Assembly (NCBI GenBank): GCA_002353935.1
Contig: DEKP01000001.1
Span: 24,456 to 33,166, forward strand
From: Ruminococcaceae bacterium UBA2719
GTDB taxonomy: Bacteria > Bacillota > Clostridia > Oscillospirales > Acutalibacteraceae
Length of the DNA: 8,711 nt
Direction of reading: 5' to 3'
The position numbers and the translations under genes were made by a program. The notes below the pieces were generated by a model. That model was not told where the DNA came from, ran no database searches, and saw nothing but the letters and a program-made list of their open reading frames with translations. Numbering within the stretch: position 1 is the stretch's first letter; each line of letters begins with the position of its first letter. Of this stretch, positions 1 to 6,500 are shown in pieces.

Positions 1-317
1 GTATCCATCATACCCGGCATAGAAGCTCTGGCTCCTGAACGAACAGATACCAAAAGCGGATTCTCTTTGTCGCCGAATTTTTTGCCTGTAATCTCTTCCA
101 TCTTTACGATGTATTCGTTGATTTGAGACTGGATCTCGTCGTTGATTTGACGACCGTCCTCATAGTACTGAGTGCAAGCTTCTGTAGTGATGGTAAAGCC
201 CTGCGGTACCGGAAGGCCAATGTTGGTCATCTCAGCAAGGTTAGCGCCTTTTCCGCCGAGAAGCTCTCTCATGTTAGCGTTTCCCTCTGTAAAGAGGTAG
301 ACATACTTGTGACTCAT
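1..317 (-). CDS. ppdK: Pyruvate, phosphate dikinase, N-terminal part (runs off the left edge)
   Basis: The minus strand encodes the first 105 residues of pyruvate phosphate dikinase, which interconverts pyruvate, ATP and phosphate with PEP, AMP and pyrophosphate in the cytoplasm. In anaerobic Firmicutes it usually works in pyrophosphate-linked glycolysis or PEP synthesis. The nucleotide-binding domain signatures are clear: LLGGKGANLAEM at residues 19-30 with K23, GLPVPQGFTITTEAC at 34-48, and SVRSGARASMPGMMD at 91-105 with R93. K23 and R93 correspond to the ATP-contacting lysine and arginine of the Clostridium symbiosum enzyme (K22 and R92). The start is fixed by a strong Shine-Dalgarno, AGGAGGAG at 325-332 (minus strand), 7 nt upstream. 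The full family protein is about 870-880 residues, so most of the gene is outside the window. It is transcribed divergently from the other genes. Identity is secure. Confidence 0.97.
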   Translation of the reverse strand, partial: MSHKYVYLFTEGNANMRELLGGKGANLAEMTNIGLPVPQGFTITTEACTQYYEDGRQINDEIQSQINEYIVKMEEITGKKFGDKENPLLVSVRSGARASMPGMMD

Positions 318-350
318 AATGAATCTCCTCCTAAAAATTTATGTAGGTTA

Positions 351-370
351 TATGCCGCAAAAGCGGTATA
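351..370 (-). other. Stem-loop in the ppdK leader
   Basis: In the ppdK leader, CCGC and GCGG flank a TTTT loop. The stem extends outward by three more pairs past one A-C mismatch. It lies between the predicted transcription start and the Shine-Dalgarno and does not mask the latter. It could stabilise the messenger; no known riboswitch is recognised. Confidence 0.3.
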
Positions 371-371
371 C

Positions 372-389
372 ATACATGCCCGGATGTAT
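372..389. promoter_or_regulatory. Inverted repeat over the ppdK -10/start site, possible operator
   Basis: ATACAT and ATGTAT form a perfect 6-bp inverted repeat separated by GCCCGG. It covers the predicted transcription start and touches the -10 box of the ppdK promoter, a position typical of repressor operators. The regulator is not identifiable here. A chance palindrome in AT-rich DNA is possible. Confidence 0.3.
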
Positions 390-416
390 TATAACAAATA
401 TTATTACAAATTACCA
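388..416 (-). promoter_or_regulatory. Candidate sigma-A promoter of ppdK
   Basis: On the minus strand a perfect TATAAT -10 box (388-393) is preceded at 17 nt by TGGTAA (411-416), a weak -35 matching three of six consensus bases. Transcription would start near 381, giving a leader of about 64 nt before the ppdK ATG. The -10 is convincing; the -35 is poor, so an activator or other help may be needed. Confidence 0.6.
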
Positions 417-527
417 TAGACTTTTCCAAAAAATTCTTATAAAAGTTGGGATTTTTTTTGTCTGATATTGTTTAAAACGATTAATTTGATCTAAAATTTA
501 TTTAAATTTTTAATTTAGCCTTGAAAA

Positions 528-556
528 TTTACAAATATATGCGATAATAATATTAT
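528..556 (+). promoter_or_regulatory. Candidate promoter of the uridylyltransferase gene
   Basis: TTTACA (528-533) and TATTAT (551-556) each match the sigma-A consensus at five of six positions with 17-bp spacing. A second, overlapping pair is TTGAAA (521-526) with GATAAT (543-548) at 16 bp. Transcription would begin around 555-563, leaving a leader of about 30-40 nt before the ATG at 595. Confidence 0.55.
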
Positions 557-557
557 C
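543..557. promoter_or_regulatory. Perfect 7+1+7 palindrome over the -10 box, possible operator
   Basis: GATAATA and TATTATC flank a single A, a perfect 15-bp inverted repeat lying on the -10 elements of the uridylyltransferase promoter. Its position suits repressor binding, but the sequence is nearly all A and T, so chance or promoter composition could explain it. Confidence 0.25.
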
Positions 558-583
558 TATTGTTATGTGCATTATGTGTAATA

Positions 584-587
584 GAGG
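584..587 (+). promoter_or_regulatory. Ribosome binding site that decides the start at 595
   Basis: GAGG lies 7 nt before the ATG at 595. The in-frame ATG at 565 has no Shine-Dalgarno at a usable distance. The residues it would add (MCIMCNRGIF) are not part of the nucleotidyltransferase fold, which begins with CAVILAAGEG. The start at 595 is therefore preferred. Confidence 0.75.
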
Positions 588-594
588 TATTTTT

Positions 595-1341
595 ATGAAT
601 AAATGTGCTGTAATACTCGCCGCGGGCGAGGGTAAACGCATGAAATCGAATATGCCAAAGCCTATGAGCGAGGTGCTGTCAAAGCCTATGCTGAGATGGG
701 TTATCGACTCGGTAAAGGACGCGGGTATCGATAACATATGTATTGTTACGGGATATAAAAAAGAGTGTATTGAAGAATACATAAAAAAAGAAAATATAAA
801 CGCCGTAACCGTTTATCAAAAAGAACGCCTTGGTACAGGCCACGCTGTAATGATGGCAAAAGACTTTTTAGAAGAGCAAAAAGGCGATGTAGTTATCCTT
901 TGCGGAGACGCTCCGTTTATGGATAAGGATACTATAAAAAACGCATATGCCGCTCATAAAGAAGGGGGCTGCAGCGCAACGGTTATCTCTGCTATGCTTA
1001 GTGATCCTACAGGCTACGGCAGGATTTTGAGAAATTCAAAAGGTAATTTGGAAAAAATCGTTGAGCAAAAAGACGCAGACGAAAAAACGCTTAAGATAAA
1101 AGAGGTCAACTCCGGCGGATACTGGTTTGATTCTTTAGAGCTTTTGAGTGTTTTGGGAGATATTAAAGCCGAAAACAGCGCTAAAGAATATTATCTGCCC
1201 GACGCCTTGAAGCTTCTTATCGAAAACGGCAAAAACGTTGCTGTTTTTACCGCCGAATCCTCGGACACCGTATTGGGAGCAAACGATCCAAAACAGCTAG
1301 AAGAGCTTAACGCTATAGCTGTAAAAAAGGGGTATAAATAA
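595..1341 (+). CDS. Stand-alone GlmU-type UDP-GlcNAc pyrophosphorylase (uridylyltransferase) domain protein
   Basis: This 248-residue cytoplasmic nucleotidyltransferase matches the first half of GlmU, which makes UDP-N-acetylglucosamine from GlcNAc-1-phosphate and UTP for peptidoglycan. Visible signatures are the nucleotide-binding LAAGEGKRMKSNMPKP (residues 8-23, R15 and K22), QKERLGTGHA (75-84), GDAPFMD with D105, PTGYGRI (138-144), IVEQKDA (155-161), EVNSGGYWFD (170-179), AKEYYLPD (196-203) and GANDPKQLEEL (228-238). D105 and N230 are placed like the magnesium ligands of Escherichia coli GlmU. The protein ends just after this domain and lacks the roughly 200-residue left-handed beta-helix acetyltransferase of full GlmU (about 456 residues). 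The bases after the stop translate to no remnant of it. It sits directly upstream of prs, exactly where glmU (gcaD) is found in Firmicutes. Activity on another sugar phosphate, such as MurNAc-1-phosphate, cannot be excluded. Family assignment is firm, exact substrate likely. Confidence 0.88.
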   Translation: MNKCAVILAAGEGKRMKSNMPKPMSEVLSKPMLRWVIDSVKDAGIDNICIVTGYKKECIEEYIKKENINAVTVYQKERLGTGHAVMMAKDFLEEQKGDVVILCGDAPFMDKDTIKNAYAAHKEGGCSATVISAMLSDPTGYGRILRNSKGNLEKIVEQKDADEKTLKIKEVNSGGYWFDSLELLSVLGDIKAENSAKEYYLPDALKLLIENGKNVAVFTAESSDTVLGANDPKQLEELNAIAVKKGYK

Positions 1342-1403
1342 TCTTTGGTATCACAGACCAACAGAAAACATTTGTTTATTCTTAAAAGCTGATAAGAGCC
1401 AGA

Positions 1404-1432
1404 TTGACAAGCTGTAATAATACAAATTTAAT
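1404..1432 (+). promoter_or_regulatory. Candidate sigma-A promoter of prs
   Basis: A perfect -35 TTGACA (1404-1409) is followed after 17 bp by TTTAAT (1427-1432), five of six matches to the -10 consensus. Transcription would start near 1439, giving a leader of about 64 nt. The rest of the 161-bp gap (1342-1502) is AT-rich and non-coding. It includes a short TTGGT...ACCAA stem at 1345-1361 without a directly following T-run. Confidence 0.65.
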
Positions 1433-1441
1433 TTGCAAATT
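1430..1441. promoter_or_regulatory. Perfect 12-bp palindrome at the prs -10/start site
   Basis: AATTTGCAAATT reads the same on both strands and overlaps the -10 box and predicted start of the prs promoter. A second overlapping palindrome (CAAAT-TTA-ATTTG, 1423-1435) shares bases with it. It could be an operator; it does not resemble the Bacillus PurBox as I know it. AT-rich chance palindromes are common, so support is modest. Confidence 0.25.
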
Positions 1442-1502
1442 CACAAACTGGTTTTACAAAATTGGTTTATAATTTATTTTACAATTATTAGGGGGAAAAG
1501 AA

Positions 1503-2462
1503 ATGAATTCACATGGTAAGGACATCAAAATCTTTGCGCTAAACTCCAACAAAGAAGTGGCTCAGGGAATCGCCGGCTGTTTAGGAATTCCGCTGGGAAA
1601 AAGCGACTGTGCTACTTTCTCGGACGGAGAGATAGCCGTATCGCTGCATGAGTCTGTTCGAGGAAGCGAATGCTTTATCGTACAGTCGACCTGCTCGCCT
1701 GTAAACGACCATCTTATGGAACTGCTCATTATGATTGACGCTATGAAAAGGGCTTCTGCCTCGTCTATCACTGCGGTTATGCCGTACTTCGGCTACGCCC
1801 GTCAGGACAGAAAAGCAAAGGCCAGAGACCCGATTTCTGCAAAGCTTTGCGCAGACCTCATCACTACGGCAGGCGCCGACAGAGTTCTTACAATGGATTT
1901 GCACGCAGCTCAGATCCAGGGCTTTTTCAACATCCCTGTTGACCACCTTGTAGGCGCTCCGATGCTCGCGCGTCATATGAAAAAGAAAATCGAGGGTCAC
2001 GCCGACGAATATGTAGTTGTATCTCCGGATCTCGGCTCGGTTACAAGAGCACGTAACTTTGCCGCTAAAATCGGCTGCCCTATCGCTATCATAGACAAGC
2101 GCAGACAAAGAGCAAATGTATCCGAAGTTATGAACATCATCGGTGAAGTAGAAGGCAAAAAGGTTATACTCGTAGACGATATGATCGATACAGCGGGAAC
2201 CCTTTGCAACGCCGCCAACGCTATTGTTGAAAAGGGAGGCGCTACAGAGGTTTACGCCTGTGCAAGCCACGCTGTTTTATCCGGTCCTGCTATCTCGAGA
2301 ATCAACGACAGCGCTATTAAAGAGTGCATCCTGCTAGATACAGTTCCTGTTCCCGAAGAGAAAATGCTCGATAAGTTTACTATTCTTCCTGTTGCTCCTC
2401 TGTTTGCTGAGGCGATTGAAAGAATTTATGAGGACAAACCTGTATCCCCTATGTTTTTATAA
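1503..2462 (+). CDS. prs: Ribose-phosphate pyrophosphokinase (PRPP synthetase, class I)
   Basis: This 319-residue cytoplasmic enzyme transfers pyrophosphate from ATP to ribose 5-phosphate to make PRPP, the precursor for purines, pyrimidines, NAD, histidine and tryptophan. Length and motifs are those of class I synthetases. They are ATFSDGEIAVSLHESVRG (37-54), AVMPYFGYARQDRK (91-104), MDLHAAQIQGFF (131-142) with metal-binding H134, SPDLG (174-178), the flexible-loop KRRQRA (199-204) with catalytic K199 and R201, and the PRPP-binding loop VDDMIDTAGTL (224-234). The start has an AGGGGG Shine-Dalgarno (1490-1495) 7 nt upstream. The N-terminus MNSHGKDIKIFALNSN aligns with the normal family start. 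It lies 161 bp behind the uridylyltransferase gene and has its own promoter candidate. The hairpin at 2551-2590 probably ends its transcript. All key residues are present and nothing suggests a defect. Confidence 0.98.
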   Translation: MNSHGKDIKIFALNSNKEVAQGIAGCLGIPLGKSDCATFSDGEIAVSLHESVRGSECFIVQSTCSPVNDHLMELLIMIDAMKRASASSITAVMPYFGYARQDRKAKARDPISAKLCADLITTAGADRVLTMDLHAAQIQGFFNIPVDHLVGAPMLARHMKKKIEGHADEYVVVSPDLGSVTRARNFAAKIGCPIAIIDKRRQRANVSEVMNIIGEVEGKKVILVDDMIDTAGTLCNAANAIVEKGGATEVYACASHAVLSGPAISRINDSAIKECILLDTVPVPEEKMLDKFTILPVAPLFAEAIERIYEDKPVSPMFL

Positions 2463-2550
2463 TAATTTTAATTGTAATAAAGTAGACACTGATTAATTCG
2501 GGTTCGTAAATCGCGCCGCCAGATTTTTCGTCAGAGTGTATAAATAATCC

Positions 2551-2590
2551 GCTGTCGCAAAGATTTGTCTCTCTGCGACAGCTTGTTTTT
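2551..2590 (+). terminator. Rho-independent terminator or attenuator between prs and pth
   Basis: GCTGTCGCA (2551-2559) pairs perfectly with TGCGACAGC (2574-2582). Three further inner pairs form past one mismatch, and the T-rich tract TTGTTTTT (2583-2590) follows directly. This is a textbook intrinsic terminator for prs. The GGAG of pth begins on the very next base, and the pth ATG is 13 nt after the T-tract. Any pth transcript that starts upstream must therefore cross it. I found no convincing promoter within 2463-2550; the best -35-like motif, TAGACA at 2483-2488, lacks a good -10. Confidence 0.8.
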
Positions 2591-2603
2591 GGAGCTTTTA
2601 TAA

Positions 2604-3206
2604 ATGTTTTTTAATGAATCACAATCCCAAAACGCTAAAAAAATCGAATATCTTATCGTAGGACTCGGAAACCCCGGAAAAGAGTATGAGCGCACCCGCC
2701 ACAACTGCGGATATATGGCACTTGACTATCTGGCAGAAGCTGTCGGCGCAAATATAAATAAGCTAAAATTCAAATCTCTTGTAGGCGAATGCGAAATAGA
2801 AAATAAACGCTGTCTTTTGATGAAGCCTACGACATATATGAACAATTCAGGCATCGCAGTAAAAGAGGCGATGAAATTCTACAAAATTCCGCCCAAAAAG
2901 GTTATTATAATATTTGACGATATATCTTTAGACGTTGGAAAAATGCGGATAAAACGCAAGGGCTCTTCGGGAGGTCAAAACGGTATAAAAAATATAATTT
3001 ATCTTACCGGCAGCGAAGACTTTCCGCGCATTAAAATCGGTATCGGCAAAAAGCCTCATCCAGATTACGATTTAAAAGACTGGGTTTTATCAAGGTTCAA
3101 CGATAAGGACAGCAAAGCTGTAGGCGAAGTTTTAAAAAATGTAGATAACGCCGTAAAACTTATAATAAACGATAAAATCGATGAAGCTATGAATCTCTAT
3201 AACTAA
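2604..3206 (+). CDS. pth: Peptidyl-tRNA hydrolase
   Basis: This 200-residue cytoplasmic enzyme cleaves the ester bond of peptidyl-tRNAs released from stalled ribosomes, so the tRNA can be reused. The bacterial Pth fold is clear: YLIVGLGNPGKEYERTRHNCGYMALDYLA (16-44) with N23 and the catalytic histidine H33, MKPTTYMNNSG (73-83) with N80, IIFDDISLDVGKMRIK (102-117) with D105, and GSSGGQNGIK (120-129) with N126. These match E. coli N10, H20, N68, D93 and N114. The first 14-15 residues (MFFNESQSQNAKKIE) extend beyond the usual start. No internal Met or other start codon with a ribosome site lies closer to the domain, so the ATG at 2604 is kept, with GGAG (2591-2594) 9 nt upstream. In Bacillus ctc lies between prs and pth; here it is missing. 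The stop codon abuts a block of palindromic repeats. Assignment is secure. Confidence 0.97.
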   Translation: MFFNESQSQNAKKIEYLIVGLGNPGKEYERTRHNCGYMALDYLAEAVGANINKLKFKSLVGECEIENKRCLLMKPTTYMNNSGIAVKEAMKFYKIPPKKVIIIFDDISLDVGKMRIKRKGSSGGQNGIKNIIYLTGSEDFPRIKIGIGKKPHPDYDLKDWVLSRFNDKDSKAVGEVLKNVDNAVKLIINDKIDEAMNLYN

Positions 3207-3280
3207 GCAACTTGAAGTTGCATACATTCCGGGAAGATAGGTACTTCTAAAATGTTACTCTAATGCCCGATTGAGGCGCA
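3207..3280 (+). repeat. Structured repeat unit 1 (74 bp)
   Basis: The head hairpin GCAACTTGAAGTTGC (3207-3221) is followed by TTCCGGGAAG, a CTAAAAT loop segment (3247-3253) and the conserved tail TGCCCGATTGAGGCGCA (3264-3280). It matches unit 2 at about 51 of 74 positions without gaps, and at 29 of 34 over the last 34 bases. A second weak stem flanks CTAAAAT (GTA...TAC). Confidence 0.75.
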
Positions 3281-3354
3281 GCGGCGAGCCGCCGCTCCCT
3301 TTCCGGGGAGAAGCGTTCTGCTAAAATAGAACTTTATTGCCCGATTGAGGCGCA
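3281..3354 (+). repeat. Structured repeat unit 2 (74 bp)
   Basis: It begins exactly where unit 1 ends. The head is GCGGCGAGCCGCCGC (3281-3295), followed by TTTCCGGGGAGAAGCG, then a GTTCT/AGAAC stem around GCTAAAAT (3315-3332), and ends with the same 17-nt tail (3338-3354). Head differences from unit 1 are pairwise compensated, so base-pairing is kept. Confidence 0.75.
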
Positions 3355-3444
3355 CAGCAAGTTTTTATATCACAAATATGCTTTTAAACACCGCCGTTAA
3401 TAAAACATAAGTAAAAATATCGTTTGAAAAAGGCGGGATTGAAT

Positions 3445-3459
3445 GCAACATCATGTTGC
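3445..3459 (-). repeat. Isolated head hairpin of the same repeat family
   Basis: GCAACA and TGTTGC pair around a 3-nt loop. Read on the minus strand, the head continues into ATTCAATCCCG, which resembles the sequence after the unit 1 head (ATACATTCCGG). This indicates a partial or decayed unit running leftward; the conserved 17-nt tail is not recognisable. Confidence 0.5.
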
Positions 3460-3468
3460 CGACGAGCC

Positions 3469-3487
3469 ACCAAAACGAGTTTTTGGT
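3469..3487. other. Stem-loop inside the repeat cluster
   Basis: ACCAAAA (3469-3475) and TTTTGGT (3481-3487) form a perfect 7-bp stem with loop CGAGT. The following bases, TTATTCTTT, are T-rich but interrupted, so terminator activity is only possible. It lies in the gap between the isolated head and the inverted unit. Confidence 0.4.
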
Positions 3488-3503
3488 TTATTCTTTCCTA
3501 TTT

Positions 3504-3578
3504 CACGTTTCAACCGGGCAACAAACTTGCCGGTTCAATAAAGCGTTTCTTCTCGGAAAGCCCGCGGCGGCTCGCCGC
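3504..3578 (-). repeat. Inverted repeat unit (75 bp), relative of unit 2
   Basis: Read on the minus strand from 3578, the first 15 bases are identical to the unit 2 head. Next come CTTTCCGAGAAGAAACG, a diverged middle with CTTTATTG, and a tail TTGCCCGGTTGAAACGTG similar to the unit 1/2 tail. The middle holds its own hairpin (3512-3535), AACCGG-CAA against TTG-CCGGTT with one bulged G and loop CAAAC. Units 2 and 3 therefore form a long imperfect inverted repeat about 300 bp across. Confidence 0.65.
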
Positions 3579-3599
3579 CAAAAAAAGGTTTGATGAAAA

Positions 3600-6500
3600 A
3601 TGATTTTTCTCGACAGTGTTTTTCAGAATTCAAAAGACTTTAAAACACTCAACAGTATAATAGAAAATAAGCTTTCTGCCGCTGTGACCGGTGTGTCGGG
3701 CGTGCACAAGGCAAATATCATCTCTTCGCTCTGCCGTTATAACAACGTCAGAGCCTTTTGTGTTGCTCAAAACGAGAGCGAGGCTCAAACTTTGGCAAAC
3801 GATCTTTCCATGATGGGACTCAAAGCCCTTGTGTATCAGAAAAAAGATTTTACCTTTGTAAATTTAGATACCAAATCTCACGAATATGAGCACAGCAGAC
3901 TTAGCGTTCTGTCAAACATCATACAAGGAAACTACGACGTAGTTATATCAACTTTAGACGCAGCGGCACAGTTTACCATTCCAAAGGCTATACTAAAAAA
4001 AGTTACCCTAAACCTCAAGCCCGGCGAAAGCGTTGATATCTCAAAGCTTGAAGAAACACTGATAACGCTCGGTTATGAGCGCTGCGATATGGTCGAAGGC
4101 AGCGGTCAGTTTTCTATACGGGGCGGCATTGTCGACCTGTTTGTTCCTTCCTACAACTTCGAACACTCAGGCTCTGCTAACAGCGCACAGATTGAAGTCC
4201 CGGTTCGTATAGAATTTTGGGGAGATGAAATAGACACTATAAATTACTTTGATATAGAATCGCAACGGCGCACAGATTATTGCGAGGGTGTCTCTCTGTC
4301 TCCGTCTACAGAGGTTTTAGTAAGCGATAAAGAAGAGCTTGCAAAAAAAATTCGCAAAAAAGCCTCATACCTAAAATCAGAGAAAAGCGAAAAAGCAAAG
4401 GAACTGTTAAACCGCGACGCAGATATGCTTGAAAGCGGTCTAACGCTGTCAAATATTGACAAATACATCTCGCTTATATACGAAACTCCCGCTACGCTGT
4501 TTGACTATTTAGATGAAAACTGTCTGGTATTTATTTCGGAATATAAAAATGTAAAAGAGCGCGACAAAGCCTGTGAAAAGCTGGAAAAAGAAGAGCTTAT
4601 AGGGCTTTTTGCGGACGGCGTTTTGTGCAGGGGCTTTGAAACTTATTCAAAAAACTTTTCACAAAGCATGAATATACTTTTAAATCATGCAACGTTTTTT
4701 CTAGACACCTTTTCACATTCAAATTATGATACCAAAATATCTCAGATAGCTAATATACCGGCAAAGCAAACCTCTCCCTTTAACGGTCAGAGCAGCCAGC
4801 TTATTGAAGATTTAAACGATATCGGCTACAAAGACTATTCGGTAGTAATCCTTGCAGGCACTGAAAAAAGCGCCAAGAGCCTTTGCGATATTTTAAACGA
4901 AAAAGGTATAAATGCTGAATATAAAGATGAACTGAATCAAGCACTGATCGGCAAGGTTTATGTTATAAAAGGCATGCTCTCTTCAGGTATCGAATATCCT
5001 AAAGAGCGTTTTTTGCTCTACACCCATACGCTTGTAAACTACAAAAAATCAGCAAAGAAAAAGCGACCTAAAAACGCTAAAGAGATATACTCGCTTACAG
5101 ACCTCAATGTCGGAGAATATGTGGTTCACTCCACCCACGGCATCGGTCTTTATAAAGGTATTGAAAAAATAGACGTCAACTCAGTTACCAAGGACTATAT
5201 AAAAATTGAATATGCAAAAGGCGATTTGCTCTATGTGCCCGTAACCCAGCTTGACTTAGTGTCAAAATATATAGGTCCCAGAGATAATTCAGTCGTAAAG
5301 CTCAACCGTCTGGGCTCGCCGGAATGGCAAAAAACCAAAAGCCGCGTAAAACACGCGGTCAAGGAAATAGCAAAAGAGCTGATTGAACTCTATTCAAAGC
5401 GCATGAAAGCTAAGGGCTTTGCTTTTTCTTCTGACAACGAGTGGCAGCATGACTTTGAAGCCCGCTTTGAATTTGAAGAAACCGAGGATCAGCTTCGCTG
5501 CGTTCAAGAAATCAAGCACGATATGGAAAGCTCAGCCCCGATGGACAGACTTTTGTGCGGCGACGTAGGCTTCGGAAAAACCGAGGTAGCATTAAGAGCC
5601 GCGTTCAAGTGCGTCTCAGATTCAAAGCAGTGCGCTCTGCTCTGCCCCACTACTATTCTTGCCTGGCAGCATTATCAAACGGTGCTTTCCCGCTTTGATA
5701 ACTTTCCAATAAGAGTAGAGCTGTTATCACGCTTCAAAACACCTAAAGAGCAAAAGCTTATCTTAGAAAAACTCAAGCACGGCGAAATTGACATGATAAT
5801 CGGTACCCACAGGCTGGTGCAAAAGGACGTAAATTTCTATGACTTGGGGTTGGTTATAATAGACGAGGAACAGCGTTTCGGTGTTGCTCAAAAAGAGCGA
5901 TTTAAAGAGCTCAAAGAAAACGTAGACGTGCTAACCCTGTCCGCAACCCCGATACCAAGAACGCTGAATATGGCTATGAGCGGAATCAGAGATATGTCGG
6001 TAATAGAAGAAGCTCCCTTAAACCGCCATCCTGTCCAAACCTTTGTGCTTGAGCACGACGACGCGGTAATAAACGAAGCCATCAGAAGAGAGCTGAGGCG
6101 CGGAGGCCAGGTGTACTATCTGCACAACAACGTAGAGACCATCGCCTCTTTGGCTTCAAAGCTTAAAGACGAGCTGCCAAATGCAAAAATCGGAATAGGT
6201 CACGGTAAAATGAGCGAGCAGGAGCTATCCGAAATTTGGCGTAAGATGATAGACAGAGAGATAGACGTGCTTGTATGCACCACGATTATTGAAACAGGCG
6301 TAGACCTGCCCAACGTCAATACGCTTATAATCGAAAATGCAGATCGTTTTGGGCTTTCACAGCTTTATCAGATACGGGGAAGAGTCGGTCGGTCTGCGCG
6401 GCGAGCGTATGCGTATTTCACCTATAACGGATCAAAAATTTTGTCAGAAATATCACAAAAACGCCTTACCGCTATCAAAGAGTTTACCGAATTCGGCTCG

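Larger units (their letters stand above)
3207..3579. repeat. Intergenic cluster of 74/75-bp structured repeats between pth and mfd
   Basis: The 393-bp gap between pth and mfd contains no plausible gene and is almost filled by related palindromic units. Two are head-to-tail on the plus strand (3207-3280 and 3281-3354), and one is inverted (3504-3578). An isolated head hairpin with a partial minus-strand unit lies at 3445-3459. Every unit head is a 15-nt palindrome, a 6-bp stem with a 3-nt loop, of form GCRRC...GYYGC. The first unit begins on the base after the pth stop, and the last head ends 21 nt before the mfd ATG. The stretch 3355-3444 is AT-rich with nothing I can identify. The block resembles small non-autonomous repeat families (MITE, BOX or REP-like), but I do not recognise it as a named family. 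No promoter for mfd is evident within it. Confidence 0.75.

Noticed and set aside
123..419. Plus-strand open frame of 98 codons opposite ppdK
   Set aside because: It lies antisense to the clear ppdK N-terminus and its promoter, has no Shine-Dalgarno and gives no recognisable protein.
565..594. Upstream ATG extending the uridylyltransferase by 10 residues
   Set aside because: No Shine-Dalgarno precedes it, the added residues fall outside the fold, and GAGG is correctly spaced for the ATG at 595.
1345..1361. TTGGT...ACCAA stem after the uridylyltransferase gene as a terminator
   Set aside because: The stem has only five pairs and no T-run follows directly, so it does not meet the pattern of an intrinsic terminator.
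1581..2270. Minus-strand open frame of 229 codons inside prs
   Set aside because: It is a shadow of the prs reading frame, which has full family motifs. The antisense product has no domain features and no ribosome binding site was seen.
3264..3354. Direct repeats of a 17-nt tail as a CRISPR array
   Set aside because: There are only two direct copies, the similarity continues through the whole 74-bp unit instead of separating identical repeats from unique spacers, and one relative is inverted.
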